Source: Bacteriovoracaceae bacterium
Lineage (GTDB): Bacteria > Bdellovibrionota > Bacteriovoracia > Bacteriovoracales > Bacteriovoracaceae
NCBI GenBank assembly: GCA_018060635.1
Contig: JAGOVR010000032.1
Location: 1 to 13,823 of the forward strand
Direction of reading: 5' to 3'
DNA: 13,823 nucleotides
Shown: positions 1 to 8,012 of the stretch, one piece after another
Layout: each line of letters begins with the position of its first letter
Numbering within the stretch: position 1 is the first letter of the stretch
Made by a program: the position numbers and the translations under genes
Notes under the pieces: model-generated
Databases searched by the model: none
The model's input: only the letters and a program-made list of their open reading frames with translations
Told to the model about the DNA's origin: nothing

Positions 1-219
1 CAAGAATTAGGATTACAACAAATTGGGAACACAGAAAGTCTGGAAGAGATTATTCAAATTGTTCTGCAAGAAAATCCTAAAGAAGTCGAGCGTTATCGTG
101 CGGGAGAAGTTAAACTGATGGGCTTTTTTGTAGGCTTAGTGATGAAAGCTTCCAAAGGTCAAGCTCACCCTGCTAAAACCAATGAACTTCTAAAAAAATT
201 ATTAGCTTCTGAAGCATAA
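1..219 (+). CDS. gatB: Aspartyl/glutamyl-tRNA(Asn/Gln) amidotransferase subunit B, C-terminal end (partial)
   Basis: The first 219 bases form an open frame from the window edge to a TAA stop and encode the last 72 residues of GatB. GatB is the kinase/transamidase subunit of GatCAB, which converts mischarged Glu-tRNA(Gln) or Asp-tRNA(Asn) to the correct amidated form in the cytoplasm. What is visible is the helical GatB/YqeY tail domain. It has the typical 'NPKEVERYRAGE' segment, then 'GFFVGLVMKASKGQAHP', and ends in a leucine/lysine-rich helix that stops where GatB proteins normally stop. The catalytic part lies upstream of the window. The asmA-like gene starts 10 bases after the stop, so the two are probably cotranscribed. 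Confidence 0.9.
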   Translation, partial: QELGLQQIGNTESLEEIIQIVLQENPKEVERYRAGEVKLMGFFVGLVMKASKGQAHPAKTNELLKKLLASEA

Positions 220-229
220 GGATTATGTC

Positions 230-2497
230 ATGAGAAAATTTCTTAAAATTATGTTAGTTTTGTTTTTGGTTTTTATTCTTTTTTTAGGAGGGGCACTTTA
301 TTACGTTTCCACTAAAATCACTCCTGCTGAAGTTAAAAAACTTATTACAGAGCAAGCCACGCAAGTCTTTCCTAATGCTAAAGTAGAACTTAAAGAACTG
401 GATTATCGTTTAGGTTTCAGTATTACTTTTTTTATTAAGAATTTTTCACTAGTTTTAAAAGAAGGATTATGGGAAGGGGAAGGCCAAAAACTTTTAAGCG
501 TAGAAAGTTTAGAAATTAAAGTTCCCCTTTGGGCCATTCTAACAGAAGGTGGAACTGTTCAAATTTTTACTGAAAAACCTTTGGCAACTTATGCTATAAA
601 ACAGCAAAAAAATAATTGGCAAGTAGCTATGGGAAGTAAAGAAAACTCAGAGGCTGTAGTTACAGTTGAAAATTCTCAAAAAAAATCTTCCATGCCAGAT
701 TTTGTTCTGCGCAGTCGTGTGAATCTTTTTATCAAAGAAATGCAAGTAAGTTATATCCCTGAAGCTTCAGAGAAGATGCAATTAGATGTGGAGAGTTTTG
801 AGATTAAAAATATAGGTCTCAATGATAAATCTAATTATGCTCTTAATATGAAGCTAGACTTAAAGCAAAATAAAAAAACCACTGTTAAATTTAATACTTC
901 TCTTACAGGAACTTTGGAAAATGCTCCTTTATTTGAGAGACAAGATGTTATAACTCAATTCGAATTAGTCTTAAAAAATATTCAAGCTCAAGCTTTAAAA
1001 ACGAATATTGATGAACTGACGACACAGGCAGACTTGAAAGTGATTAAAGGAAATAGCTCGGGGGATTTTAAAGTTTCCAGTCCCAATCTTTTGAAATCTT
1101 CTTTTCATCTAGAGCAAACTTTAGAAAAACTAGAGATAAGCCAAATGGATTTAAGTTTAAAGATAGTATCTTTAATAAATCTAATGGGTCTGCAAGATAA
1201 AATTTCGCAAGTAGAGTTAGGACAAGCGGAGTTTAAGGCCACAGGTGTTGTGACAAAAAGTGCTACTAAGATAATTCCTGATTTAGACTTTGAAGTGACA
1301 GAGGCTATTACTATAAAAATCCCTGAAGCAGAGATTAAAAGTAATATAAGTGGTCATCTTAAAAAAGAAAAACTTTTTTTAAGACTAGATAATTCACTTT
1401 TAGGAGGGAAAGCTTTAGCCGATGTGAAAACAGATCTAGATCTTTCACAGGAATTTTCTATGGAAAAACTTCCTCTTACCCATGTCAAATTACTTCTTTC
1501 TGATTTCACTATAACCCGTAAAACAATTCAGCAAATGCTTTATGCTAAAAAAGCACCTGAAACAAAAAATCAGGTCGTATCAGGAAAAAATACGGCAGAT
1601 CCCTCTGCAGAAAGTAATTATCCTAAAATAGCCCTCGATCTTAAAGTTCGAGGTGTCAAAGTAGATACAAGTCTTATGACTATGGATGGACTTATAGACA
1701 TTAAAGATAAAACAATTAAATCACAAAACTTAGGATTTACTTTTGCTAAAGGGACAGGTCGTATGCCTTTTGAGATGACGACATTATCTCCTACAGCTTC
1801 TAAAATTAAATTAGACTTTAAAATGAATAATCTGAACTTAGATGCTTTACACGCTTTTCTTCCTCCCATGATGGAGTCTATTCATGGTGATTTTTCAGGA
1901 AGTGTAGTAGGTGTTGTGCAAACCAGTCTTAAGGGCGCAAGCTATGATTTAGACGTAAACCTTAATGCCAAACAAGGACTCATTAAAGGACTTAACCTTA
2001 CTGATAAGATTAGAGAAGTTATTATGGGTTTACCTTTTCTTAAAAATTCTTCGGCCGCCAAAAAAGAGTATAAAGTTACAGATGGTTTTGAAGAAATGGT
2101 GGTGGTAGGAAAAGTAACAGATAAAGAAATGAATTTTAAAAATGTAAAACTTATGGGAGTTCATGAAAAAGAATATGATCTTTTTGGTTCAGGGGTTATT
2201 TATCCGTTAGGAGATAAAGAAGGAACCATGATGATGACATTAGTGGATCATGAGGGATCTATTAGAGATCCCCTTAAAAAATATGCTGGCATGGAGGAAC
2301 TTCCTCTTAAGCTCAAAGGAAAAGGATATGTCTTAAAACCTGATATGGGCTATACGCTGGGGATAGTGAGTAAAAAAGCTCTGAAAGCGCAGACTAACCA
2401 GCAGTTAGATAAGTTGAAAGAGAAACTCAAAACTCCAGAAACTCAGCAAAAAATAAAAGACCAAGTTCAGAAAGTATTTAAAGGGTTATTTAAATGA
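230..2497 (+). CDS. AsmA family protein (inner-membrane anchored, periplasmic)
   Basis: A 755-residue protein with a short basic N-terminus (MRKFLK) and one hydrophobic helix at about residues 7-27. A long, beta-rich region follows that is probably periplasmic. The AsmA-like character is clearest at the C-terminal half, about residues 495-600: short alternating strands with 'KIKLDFKMNNLNLDAL', then 'GDFSGSVVG' and a 'GLIKGLNLTDKI' block typical of AsmA C-terminal domains. The last 45 residues are a charged helix rich in Lys and Gln. AsmA/TamB/YhdP-type proteins are large envelope proteins linked to outer-membrane assembly and phospholipid transport; the exact role here is not readable. The start is supported by AAGGAT a few bases upstream. 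The gene lies 10 bases after gatB and overlaps the next gene by ATGA, so all three look like one operon. Confidence 0.75.
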   Translation: MRKFLKIMLVLFLVFILFLGGALYYVSTKITPAEVKKLITEQATQVFPNAKVELKELDYRLGFSITFFIKNFSLVLKEGLWEGEGQKLLSVESLEIKVPLWAILTEGGTVQIFTEKPLATYAIKQQKNNWQVAMGSKENSEAVVTVENSQKKSSMPDFVLRSRVNLFIKEMQVSYIPEASEKMQLDVESFEIKNIGLNDKSNYALNMKLDLKQNKKTTVKFNTSLTGTLENAPLFERQDVITQFELVLKNIQAQALKTNIDELTTQADLKVIKGNSSGDFKVSSPNLLKSSFHLEQTLEKLEISQMDLSLKIVSLINLMGLQDKISQVELGQAEFKATGVVTKSATKIIPDLDFEVTEAITIKIPEAEIKSNISGHLKKEKLFLRLDNSLLGGKALADVKTDLDLSQEFSMEKLPLTHVKLLLSDFTITRKTIQQMLYAKKAPETKNQVVSGKNTADPSAESNYPKIALDLKVRGVKVDTSLMTMDGLIDIKDKTIKSQNLGFTFAKGTGRMPFEMTTLSPTASKIKLDFKMNNLNLDALHAFLPPMMESIHGDFSGSVVGVVQTSLKGASYDLDVNLNAKQGLIKGLNLTDKIREVIMGLPFLKNSSAAKKEYKVTDGFEEMVVVGKVTDKEMNFKNVKLMGVHEKEYDLFGSGVIYPLGDKEGTMMMTLVDHEGSIRDPLKKYAGMEELPLKLKGKGYVLKPDMGYTLGIVSKKALKAQTNQQLDKLKEKLKTPETQQKIKDQVQKVFKGLFK

Positions 2498-3396
2498 TTA
2501 AGGCCTCTATTGATATTGGTTCTAATAGTATTTTGCTTTTAGCAGGGGAGTTTAAGGAAAGATTTTTTATAGAAAAATTAAATCTTTCTGAAGTTGCCGC
2601 TTTAGGCAAAGGAATTGATGCTAGTAAAAAGTTTTCTGAAGAGAGTATGCAGAAGGCCTTAAGTATTTTACAAAACTATACCCATATTTTAAAAGAGCAT
2701 TCTATTTTGCCTTCAGAAGTTTTAGTGACGGCCACGGAAGCTTCTCGTGTAGTGACCAATGCTCAAGAATTTTTTGAAAAAGTTAAAAGTCTCACAGGCT
2801 TAGAAGTACAAATCATTTCAGGAGAACAAGAAGCTTATTACGCAGGGTTAGGGGTAAGTTTAGGAAATAATAAAGAGATAGAATCTATAGTTTTAGATAT
2901 TGGGGGAGCTTCCACTGAAATTATTCACATCCAAAATAATCCTTATAAAGTTCTAAAATCAGTTAGTCTGCCTTTAGGTTCAGTGCGAGCTTTAGAATGG
3001 CTTTCGCAAAAAACATTTTCAGCACAAACTGCCAACATAGAAAAAAACTTTACTTCTTTTTTTCCAAAATACACAACAAACAAAATAACAGCTATTGCAG
3101 GAACTATGACAGCTATTGCTACCATCATGCAAGAGCGCACTATCTATAGTGATCAAGCTGTTCAGGGTTTTATTTTTACGATAGATGACTTACAAAAATT
3201 TATTCAGCAATTTGAAGGATGGTCTACAGATAAAATTCTTAGCACTTATTCTTTTTTAGGGAAAAGAGCCGAAACACTTTTAAGTGGTGCTAAGGTTGCT
3301 CTATGGTTTGCAAAGCATTTAGAAATTAAAGAATTTGAAGTCTCTACTTATGGACTTCGTTATGGAACGCTCTTTTCAAAAAAAGTTACCATTTAA
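2494..3396 (+). CDS. Ppx/GppA family exopolyphosphatase / guanosine pentaphosphatase
   Basis: A 300-residue protein of the ASKHA (actin/Hsp70-like) phosphatase fold. The phosphate-1 loop is 'SIDIGSNSILLLAGE' at residues 5-19. Then come 'TATEASR' (79-85), the 'ISGEQEA' block (108-114) that in this family carries the catalytic glutamate, the phosphate-2 loop 'LDIGGASTEI' (134-143), 'LPLGSVRALE' (159-168), and the glycine-containing 'AIAGTMTAIAT' (200-210). About 300 residues matches the short Ppx/GppA class that lacks the C-terminal HD-like domain of E. coli PPX. Members hydrolyse inorganic polyphosphate or pppGpp; the sequence alone does not say which. The ATG overlaps the asmA-like stop (ATGA), which points to translational coupling. 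The stop codon is shared with the convergent gene. Confidence 0.87.
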   Translation: MIKASIDIGSNSILLLAGEFKERFFIEKLNLSEVAALGKGIDASKKFSEESMQKALSILQNYTHILKEHSILPSEVLVTATEASRVVTNAQEFFEKVKSLTGLEVQIISGEQEAYYAGLGVSLGNNKEIESIVLDIGGASTEIIHIQNNPYKVLKSVSLPLGSVRALEWLSQKTFSAQTANIEKNFTSFFPKYTTNKITAIAGTMTAIATIMQERTIYSDQAVQGFIFTIDDLQKFIQQFEGWSTDKILSTYSFLGKRAETLLSGAKVALWFAKHLEIKEFEVSTYGLRYGTLFSKKVTI

Positions 3397-3821
3397 AAAA
3401 GAGAAATAACCCCTTCTCTATGCAAGGCCAGAAGTAGCTTCAAGGTTTTCTTTTCTGCTTTTTGTAAGTAAGGATCAAGAGGTGCCATAGGCATAGTAAG
3501 GATTTCAAAAGCTTCTTCGCCGTAAGCTTTAGGAGTTAAGGTGAGAACTGTAAGTTGTGTTTCGGTATTACATTTTTTCAAAGCTAAACCTAAAATAGCA
3601 GGATGAATATATTTTACAACTTCTCTAATTTCTAAGTCACTTAAAATAGCAAAGTCATCTAACTTGGTACAAAGACTTAAAAGATCTAAAGCCAACTCAG
3701 GTTCTTGAAGGGAAAGATTTTTTAAAAGTTCACGACGCTTAAAAGGAGGTAAATGAATGAGTAAATCACTAGCAATTATTTTGCCTTCACAAAAGTAAGC
3801 AGGTTTTTTTAAAGCACTCAT
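3393..3821 (-). CDS. Short FliG C-terminal-domain-like protein
   Basis: A 142-residue all-helical protein with no signal peptide or membrane segment. Its order of motifs follows the middle-to-C-terminal part of flagellar switch protein FliG. It has a 'LPPFKRRELLKNL' helix, then 'LDDFAILSDLEIREVVKYI' (compare FliG 'FEDLLLLDDRSIQRLLQEV'), a 'LGLALKKC' helix (compare 'LIALKGA'), and a C-terminal helix ending 'LHREGVISLF' (compare 'LAETGEMVI'). FliG is about 330 residues, so the N-terminal FliF-binding half is missing. The charged torque-helix residues of FliG are not obviously kept. I prefer the ATG at 3821 over a GTG two codons upstream, because GAGG lies 8 bases before the ATG but only 3 before the GTG. 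No other flagellar gene is nearby. It may be a FliG paralog with a new role. The similarity was judged by eye. Confidence 0.55.
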   Translation of the reverse strand: MSALKKPAYFCEGKIIASDLLIHLPPFKRRELLKNLSLQEPELALDLLSLCTKLDDFAILSDLEIREVVKYIHPAILGLALKKCNTETQLTVLTLTPKAYGEEAFEILTMPMAPLDPYLQKAEKKTLKLLLALHREGVISLF

Positions 3822-3849
3822 TCTCACATCCTCGTCTAACTTTTATGAT
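3821..3849 (+). promoter_or_regulatory. Candidate sigma-70 promoter for the thiolase gene
   Basis: TTCTCA (3821-3826) and TATGAT (3844-3849) are separated by 17 bases and match the -35 and -10 consensus at four and five of six positions. They lie about 40 bases before the thiolase start, in the 64-base gap to the divergent FliG-C-like gene. The -35 box overlaps the start of that divergent gene. It is a prediction by eye only. Confidence 0.4.
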
Positions 3850-3874
3850 ATAGTGATCTCAAGTTTTTTATAAG

Positions 3875-3880
3875 AGGAGG
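3875..3880 (+). promoter_or_regulatory. Strong Shine-Dalgarno of the thiolase gene (AGGAGG)
   Basis: A full AGGAGG, within TAAGAGGAGG, sits five bases before the ATG at 3886. It is the strongest ribosome binding site in the window. It fixes the thiolase start and suggests high translation relative to its neighbours, several of which have weak sites or none. Confidence 0.8.
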
Positions 3881-3885
3881 AAAAA

Positions 3886-5052
3886 ATGTCTCAGTCTAGA
3901 GTGTTTTTAGTAGCAGGCAAGCGTACACCTTTTGGAAAGTTTGGAGGAAGTCTTGCTCTTCTTTCTCCTACAGAGCTTTTGCGATCAGCAGGAGAGGCAC
4001 TCATAAAAAATTTAAAGTTGGCACCTGACTCAATTGATCAAGTGATTGTGGGTAATGTTCTTCCCACTACTGCGGATACTCTTTATAGTGCTCGTCACTT
4101 AAGTTTACTGTTGGGGCTTAAAGAATCCACTCCCGCTTATAGCTTGAATAGGTTGTGTGGTTCAGGCATTGAGGCCATTATTTCAGCTAAAAGACTCATT
4201 GATTTAAAAGAAGCTTCAGCAGTTTTGGTGGGAGGAGTTGAAAATATGTCTTTATCTCCTCATCTTTTGTATGGAGCACGTTTTGGAACAAAGTATGGAA
4301 CACTTCCCACCGTAGATATTTTATTGGAGGCCTTAACGGATAAAAACGCCTGTATTTCTATGGCGCAAACAGCAGAAAAATTAGCGGAAAAAACAGGAAT
4401 TACTCGTAAAGATTGTGACGACTTTTCTTTTCATTCTCATGTCAAAGCTACTCAAGCTAGGCAAAATAATTTTTTAAAAGATGAAATAGAAAAAGTAAAA
4501 GATTTAGAACATGATGAACACGTGAGAGTTGATGCCACTTTAGAAAATTTTTATAAATTAAAGCCTCATGTTCAAAAAAATGGAGTTGTGACAGCAGGAA
4601 CTGCTTCGGGCATTGTGGATGGTGCCGTTTGTGTTCTCATTGCTAATGAACATTATTGTAAGCAGTATGGGCTTAAGCCCTTAGCAGAAATTATAAATTC
4701 TGATGTGGTGGGAGTTGATCCACAATTCATGGGAATAGGGCCAGTGACTAGTATTCAAAGACTTTTGCATAAAACAGAAAAAAATATGTCAGATATTGAT
4801 TTGTTTGAAATTAATGAAGCTTTTGCAGGACAGGTGCTTGCCTGTGTAAAAGAGCTACAACTTCCATTAGAAAAATTAAATGTTTGGGGGGGAGCTATTG
4901 CAATAGGACATCCATTAGGGGCCACGGGAGTGCGCATTGCTTTAACTTTAGCACGTCAACTTAAGTTGTTAGATAAAGGTGTAGGTATTGCTTCCGCTTG
5001 TATTGGCGGTGGTCAAGGAATTTCAATTATGTTAAGATGCGCCACCTTATGA
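3886..5052 (+). CDS. Thiolase family protein (acetyl-CoA C-acyltransferase)
   Basis: A 388-residue soluble protein of normal thiolase length. Thiolases either condense two acetyl-CoA molecules (biosynthetic) or cleave 3-ketoacyl-CoA (beta-oxidation). All catalytic elements are visible: the nucleophilic Cys91 in 'LNRLCGSGIEA', the 'NEAFA' motif at 310-314, His342 in 'GGAIAIGHPLGATG', and the acid/base Cys372 in 'ACIGGGQG'. The N-terminus 'VAGKRTPFGKFGGSL' is standard for acetyl-CoA acetyltransferases of the AtoB/PhaA type. No beta-oxidation or PHB genes are adjacent, so direction and chain length remain open. The next gene overlaps its stop by ATGA, although that product has no evident link to fatty-acid metabolism. 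Confidence 0.92.
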   Translation: MSQSRVFLVAGKRTPFGKFGGSLALLSPTELLRSAGEALIKNLKLAPDSIDQVIVGNVLPTTADTLYSARHLSLLLGLKESTPAYSLNRLCGSGIEAIISAKRLIDLKEASAVLVGGVENMSLSPHLLYGARFGTKYGTLPTVDILLEALTDKNACISMAQTAEKLAEKTGITRKDCDDFSFHSHVKATQARQNNFLKDEIEKVKDLEHDEHVRVDATLENFYKLKPHVQKNGVVTAGTASGIVDGAVCVLIANEHYCKQYGLKPLAEIINSDVVGVDPQFMGIGPVTSIQRLLHKTEKNMSDIDLFEINEAFAGQVLACVKELQLPLEKLNVWGGAIAIGHPLGATGVRIALTLARQLKLLDKGVGIASACIGGGQGISIMLRCATL

Positions 5053-6308
5053 AAACGGAGAGAGACATTATTTTTACAGAGCAAGCACTCTTTGCAGAAT
5101 GGATAGGCTTCCATCCAGCAAAGGTTGTCGATTTTAATGTTTTTTGGACGTATCTTTTTGAGGAAGAAAAAGTTTCTACTATCGCTTATCGCTTAAAATT
5201 TTTTAAAAAAAAATCCAGAGGAACTAACCTATTTCTTTGGATGGATCTTTTAGAAGAAAAATTTATTATTTATCTTTTTTTATTCAAAGAGCTTTCTCTC
5301 AAAGAAATAATTCAAACAGGTAAGTGGAAAGAAGATTTTGTGCTTATGACAATGCGAATGCACTTAGGGGCTCCACTAAAAGAGAAGCTCTCTTTTAGAT
5401 CTTCTCTAGATCCTCTCTTTTTTTATAAAAGAAGTGATTGGGAGAAATGGTTAGGAAGTCCTATTAGAGAATTATCTACAACTTCTACAGAAAAATTTAT
5501 TTTAGATGAACAAGTTTTTTCATCTCCCTATTTTAAAAAGTGGACGTATCCTATTTTAATGTCACAAAAAGTTAAAAAAGCTAAAGGTTCAAATCTTAAG
5601 AAGATATTAAAAGGTAAGTTTACTTTTTCTTATCAATTTAAGTTTGTGCGAGAAGTGTTGTTTTTTTTACTTTTATCTGTCGGCATTATCTCTTCACTTA
5701 AGTGGGGAAATAAAATGTTACAATTATCTCTTTCTCGTAAAATTACTTTTTTAGATACAGATGACACATGGACCACACAAAAAAATTCTTTTAGAGAAGA
5801 AAATGTGGCAATAGATCCCTCAGAAATGGCAACTTTTGGTTCTATGCAAGAAGTTCAGCAGTTACCTAAAAAAATTAGTAATAAAGAAAGATTTAGCCCT
5901 GAAACTTCCGTTTCAGAGGTCGCAGTAAATCTTATCCCAAAAAATCTTTTGCAAGTTAAAAAAGAAAAATCTCTTTATGCAGAATCCGATAAGCTGGTTT
6001 TGCATCATAGTGCCAGAGGTAAAAAAAAATCTTATCGTGTTTTAGTAAATAGTGCAGACTTACAAGATTTTACTACACAAATAGGGCCTTTAATAAAATC
6101 CTCACAAGTGACACAAGCAGAACAAGTAGAGCTTGGAAAAAAACTTCCTGGGGGACTTTATTATAATCTTTTTATTGCAGACGAAAAGATCTCTTCTTTT
6201 TTACAGAGTTTAAATGAAATAGCTGAAACATCTATTTATGAAAATGAAACAGAGACAGTCATACCTAGAGGCAGTGGTCATTTAGTTATTTATGTTAAAG
6301 AAATATAG
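5049..6308 (+). CDS. Unrecognised single-pass membrane protein with a C-terminal extracytoplasmic domain
   Basis: I do not recognise this 419-residue protein. The N-terminal ~185 residues are helical and basic and look cytoplasmic. A strongly positive stretch (KKAKGSNLKKILKGK) precedes one transmembrane helix at about residues 201-218 (VLFFLLLSVGIISSLKW). By the positive-inside rule this places the N-terminus in the cytoplasm and the rest in the periplasm. A low-complexity linker of about 90 residues follows, then a compact alpha/beta-looking C-terminal domain from 'SYRVLVNSADLQDF' to the end. Around residues 70-105, 'FLFKELSLKEIIQ' recalls the first helices of sigma-factor region 4, so a membrane-bound regulator is conceivable but unproven. 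The ATG at 5049 overlaps the thiolase stop as ATGA; I prefer it to an in-frame start at 4998 inside the thiolase. It ends 3 bases before the convergent gene. Confidence 0.7.
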   Translation: MKTERDIIFTEQALFAEWIGFHPAKVVDFNVFWTYLFEEEKVSTIAYRLKFFKKKSRGTNLFLWMDLLEEKFIIYLFLFKELSLKEIIQTGKWKEDFVLMTMRMHLGAPLKEKLSFRSSLDPLFFYKRSDWEKWLGSPIRELSTTSTEKFILDEQVFSSPYFKKWTYPILMSQKVKKAKGSNLKKILKGKFTFSYQFKFVREVLFFLLLSVGIISSLKWGNKMLQLSLSRKITFLDTDDTWTTQKNSFREENVAIDPSEMATFGSMQEVQQLPKKISNKERFSPETSVSEVAVNLIPKNLLQVKKEKSLYAESDKLVLHHSARGKKKSYRVLVNSADLQDFTTQIGPLIKSSQVTQAEQVELGKKLPGGLYYNLFIADEKISSFLQSLNEIAETSIYENETETVIPRGSGHLVIYVKEI

Positions 6309-6311
6309 TTT

Positions 6312-7913
6312 TTAAATTCCAAAAATATTTAATACATTTTTTTTCAGATATTCTAAAGCAGAAAAACCAGAACTTTCACTGGAAGAATGAGAACTTTTAG
6401 AGATAGTCTGTTTGGCTTCTTTACTTAGATCTTTAAAATAAGAAGAGGCATCTGCTTCATAGGCGGAACTGCCTATTTCTCTTTCTAAGGATTCAATATT
6501 TGTTCCATCTTTAAGTCCTGTGGTTTGATCCTGTAAATCTAGGAGTCCCGTAACTATATTAGTATAATGCACAAGTCGTTCTAATCTTTCAGAGCGTTTT
6601 TGTAAATCATCAATAGTGGTATCAATATTAGCAGGAGCTCTAGCCTTCTCAATTTTATCTACTTGTTTTTGGAGATTAGCGATAACACTGGCTCTTTCCG
6701 ATTCATACTGCTGTTTATATTTTTCCCGAATATTCGTAACAGCTTGGGTTTGATTAAAACCAGCAGACTTCATATAGGTTGTCCAAATAGTCTCAATTTC
6801 TTTTTCATCATAACCTTTCTCTGCTAAAAATTTCTTTATTTTACTTTCATCATCTAAAAGTTCGATCTCACGTTTTTGCACAAATGTTTTAGCATTATAT
6901 TCTTTGGTAAGTTCATCTAATTTGGCCTTAGGATCTTTTTGAAAAAAATTTTTGCAGTCATTGGAATTAGGATCTTTCTCACAAGCCTGTGCCATGGCTT
7001 GAGCTTCACTTTTTAAGACATCAGTATATTTTTTATTTTGACTAGTTCCTTCTCGCAAGTCTTTGGATGTTACAGCACTAACATCTTTAAGAGTATTATT
7101 TGTATCATTACCCGTAAAAATACCATCAAAGTTATCACCAATAGCAATGCCGCCCTCATCACCCGCCAGAGGTTTTAATTTTTCCTTAATCTTTTCTAAA
7201 GCTACTAAAGTATTTTTTTGATCTTTTAATTTGGCCATGAGGTTGCAAGCGTAAGGATGTTTGTCTTTATCATTTTTGCAGTTAGTAGGGATGCTTCCCA
7301 CACAATTATCAAATCTATCTTTGGCATTCTTTAAGCCATTAGGCCCTGCTAAATCCTTTTTGAGTTGTTCTACATCATTATCATTGACGACAACATGATC
7401 GCCAGTTCCCATGGGATTATATCGCTCCATACAATACTTAGTGATATTTAAAAGCACATTGTCATTGGTGCGTTGTTCGTACAAATTAATAAATTGGGTA
7501 TGGTCTACAAACTTTCTGGTTTTCAAAGTGGTGTCAGAGAGTTTTTCACCATAAAGTTTTTTCTCTAATCTTTCGGTTAGCATTCCCGTGAGTTCAAATC
7601 CAGCTTTATCTTTTTTTATTTGAATATTATTACTTTCACTCATACCTTTTTTTAATTTCTCCAAATCACTAGCAGAAAGTTTACTAATATGTGTTTGAGC
7701 ACATTTTTCTTGTTGAGGACTTCCATCTTTAAATTGGCTACAAGATTTTTTTACTTCGCTTTGATAAGCTTGATAAAATTCAGAATCGGAAAGTTCTGAC
7801 CCATCCACTAAGGAATAAACTTTCGCAGATTTATAATTATGATTTTGTGTTGTTTCTACACCCCAAACAGAGGTTGCAGTAAAAAATATTAAAAAAAGCA
7901 GAAACTTGTTCAT
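6312..7913 (-). CDS. Unrecognised secreted, cysteine-containing coiled-coil protein
   Basis: A 533-residue protein with a classical Sec signal peptide: MNK, a hydrophobic core 'FLLFLIFFTATSV', and a plausible signal-peptidase I site after 'SVWG'. The mature chain is highly charged, mostly helical, and has no further membrane segment. It contains eight cysteines, all in the first two thirds, an even number compatible with periplasmic disulfides; several occur in short pairs such as 'CEKDPNSNDC'. Coiled-coil-like heptads are evident in the later region ('VIANLQKQVDKIEKA' and 'IDDLQKRSERLERLV'), followed by a serine-rich stretch before a short C-terminal helix. I do not recognise a family. An alternative ATG lies three codons upstream at 7922, but it falls inside a TATAAT sequence. 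Neither ATG has a good ribosome binding site. It is 90 bases downstream of the four-helix membrane protein on the same strand. Confidence 0.75.
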   Translation of the reverse strand: MNKFLLFLIFFTATSVWGVETTQNHNYKSAKVYSLVDGSELSDSEFYQAYQSEVKKSCSQFKDGSPQQEKCAQTHISKLSASDLEKLKKGMSESNNIQIKKDKAGFELTGMLTERLEKKLYGEKLSDTTLKTRKFVDHTQFINLYEQRTNDNVLLNITKYCMERYNPMGTGDHVVVNDNDVEQLKKDLAGPNGLKNAKDRFDNCVGSIPTNCKNDKDKHPYACNLMAKLKDQKNTLVALEKIKEKLKPLAGDEGGIAIGDNFDGIFTGNDTNNTLKDVSAVTSKDLREGTSQNKKYTDVLKSEAQAMAQACEKDPNSNDCKNFFQKDPKAKLDELTKEYNAKTFVQKREIELLDDESKIKKFLAEKGYDEKEIETIWTTYMKSAGFNQTQAVTNIREKYKQQYESERASVIANLQKQVDKIEKARAPANIDTTIDDLQKRSERLERLVHYTNIVTGLLDLQDQTTGLKDGTNIESLEREIGSSAYEADASSYFKDLSKEAKQTISKSSHSSSESSGFSALEYLKKNVLNIFGI

Positions 7914-7920
7914 CTTACCC

Positions 7921-7926
7921 ATTATA
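7921..7926 (-). promoter_or_regulatory. Candidate -10 element (TATAAT) immediately before the secreted-protein gene
   Basis: Read on the minus strand, a perfect TATAAT lies 7 bases before the ATG at 7913. If used as a -10 box, transcription would begin at or within a base or two of that ATG, giving a leaderless mRNA. No recognisable -35 box stands 16-18 bases upstream, so the call is weak. Confidence 0.3.
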
Positions 7927-8012
7927 TCGGTAAAAAAAGCTTAAAACTGGAGGGTAAATCCTTTGTTTTATTGGCATCTTTAGAAGATCTTACAAAATCA
8001 AAGGTATAGCTT

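Noticed and set aside
1618..1869. Minus-strand open frame inside the AsmA-like gene
   Set aside because: It is fully antisense to a well-supported gene, has no ribosome binding site or recognisable product, and its composition is that of a shadow frame.
2943..3140. Minus-strand open frame inside the Ppx/GppA gene
   Set aside because: It is antisense to the phosphatase motifs, short, and shows no independent coding evidence.
3822..3827. GTG start two codons upstream for the FliG-C-like gene
   Set aside because: Its spacing to GAGG is too short; the ATG at 3821 is better placed.
4755..4937. Minus-strand open frame inside the thiolase gene
   Set aside because: It covers the thiolase active-site codons in antisense and has no initiation signal.
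4998..5048. Upstream in-frame start for the unrecognised membrane protein
   Set aside because: It would overlap the conserved thiolase C-terminus by 55 bases; the ATG at 5049 in an ATGA overlap is a normal coupled start.
7960..8004. Inverted repeat CCTTTG...CAAAGG as a terminator after the four-helix protein gene
   Set aside because: The arms are six bases with a loop of over 30 bases and no U-tract; an intrinsic terminator is not supported.
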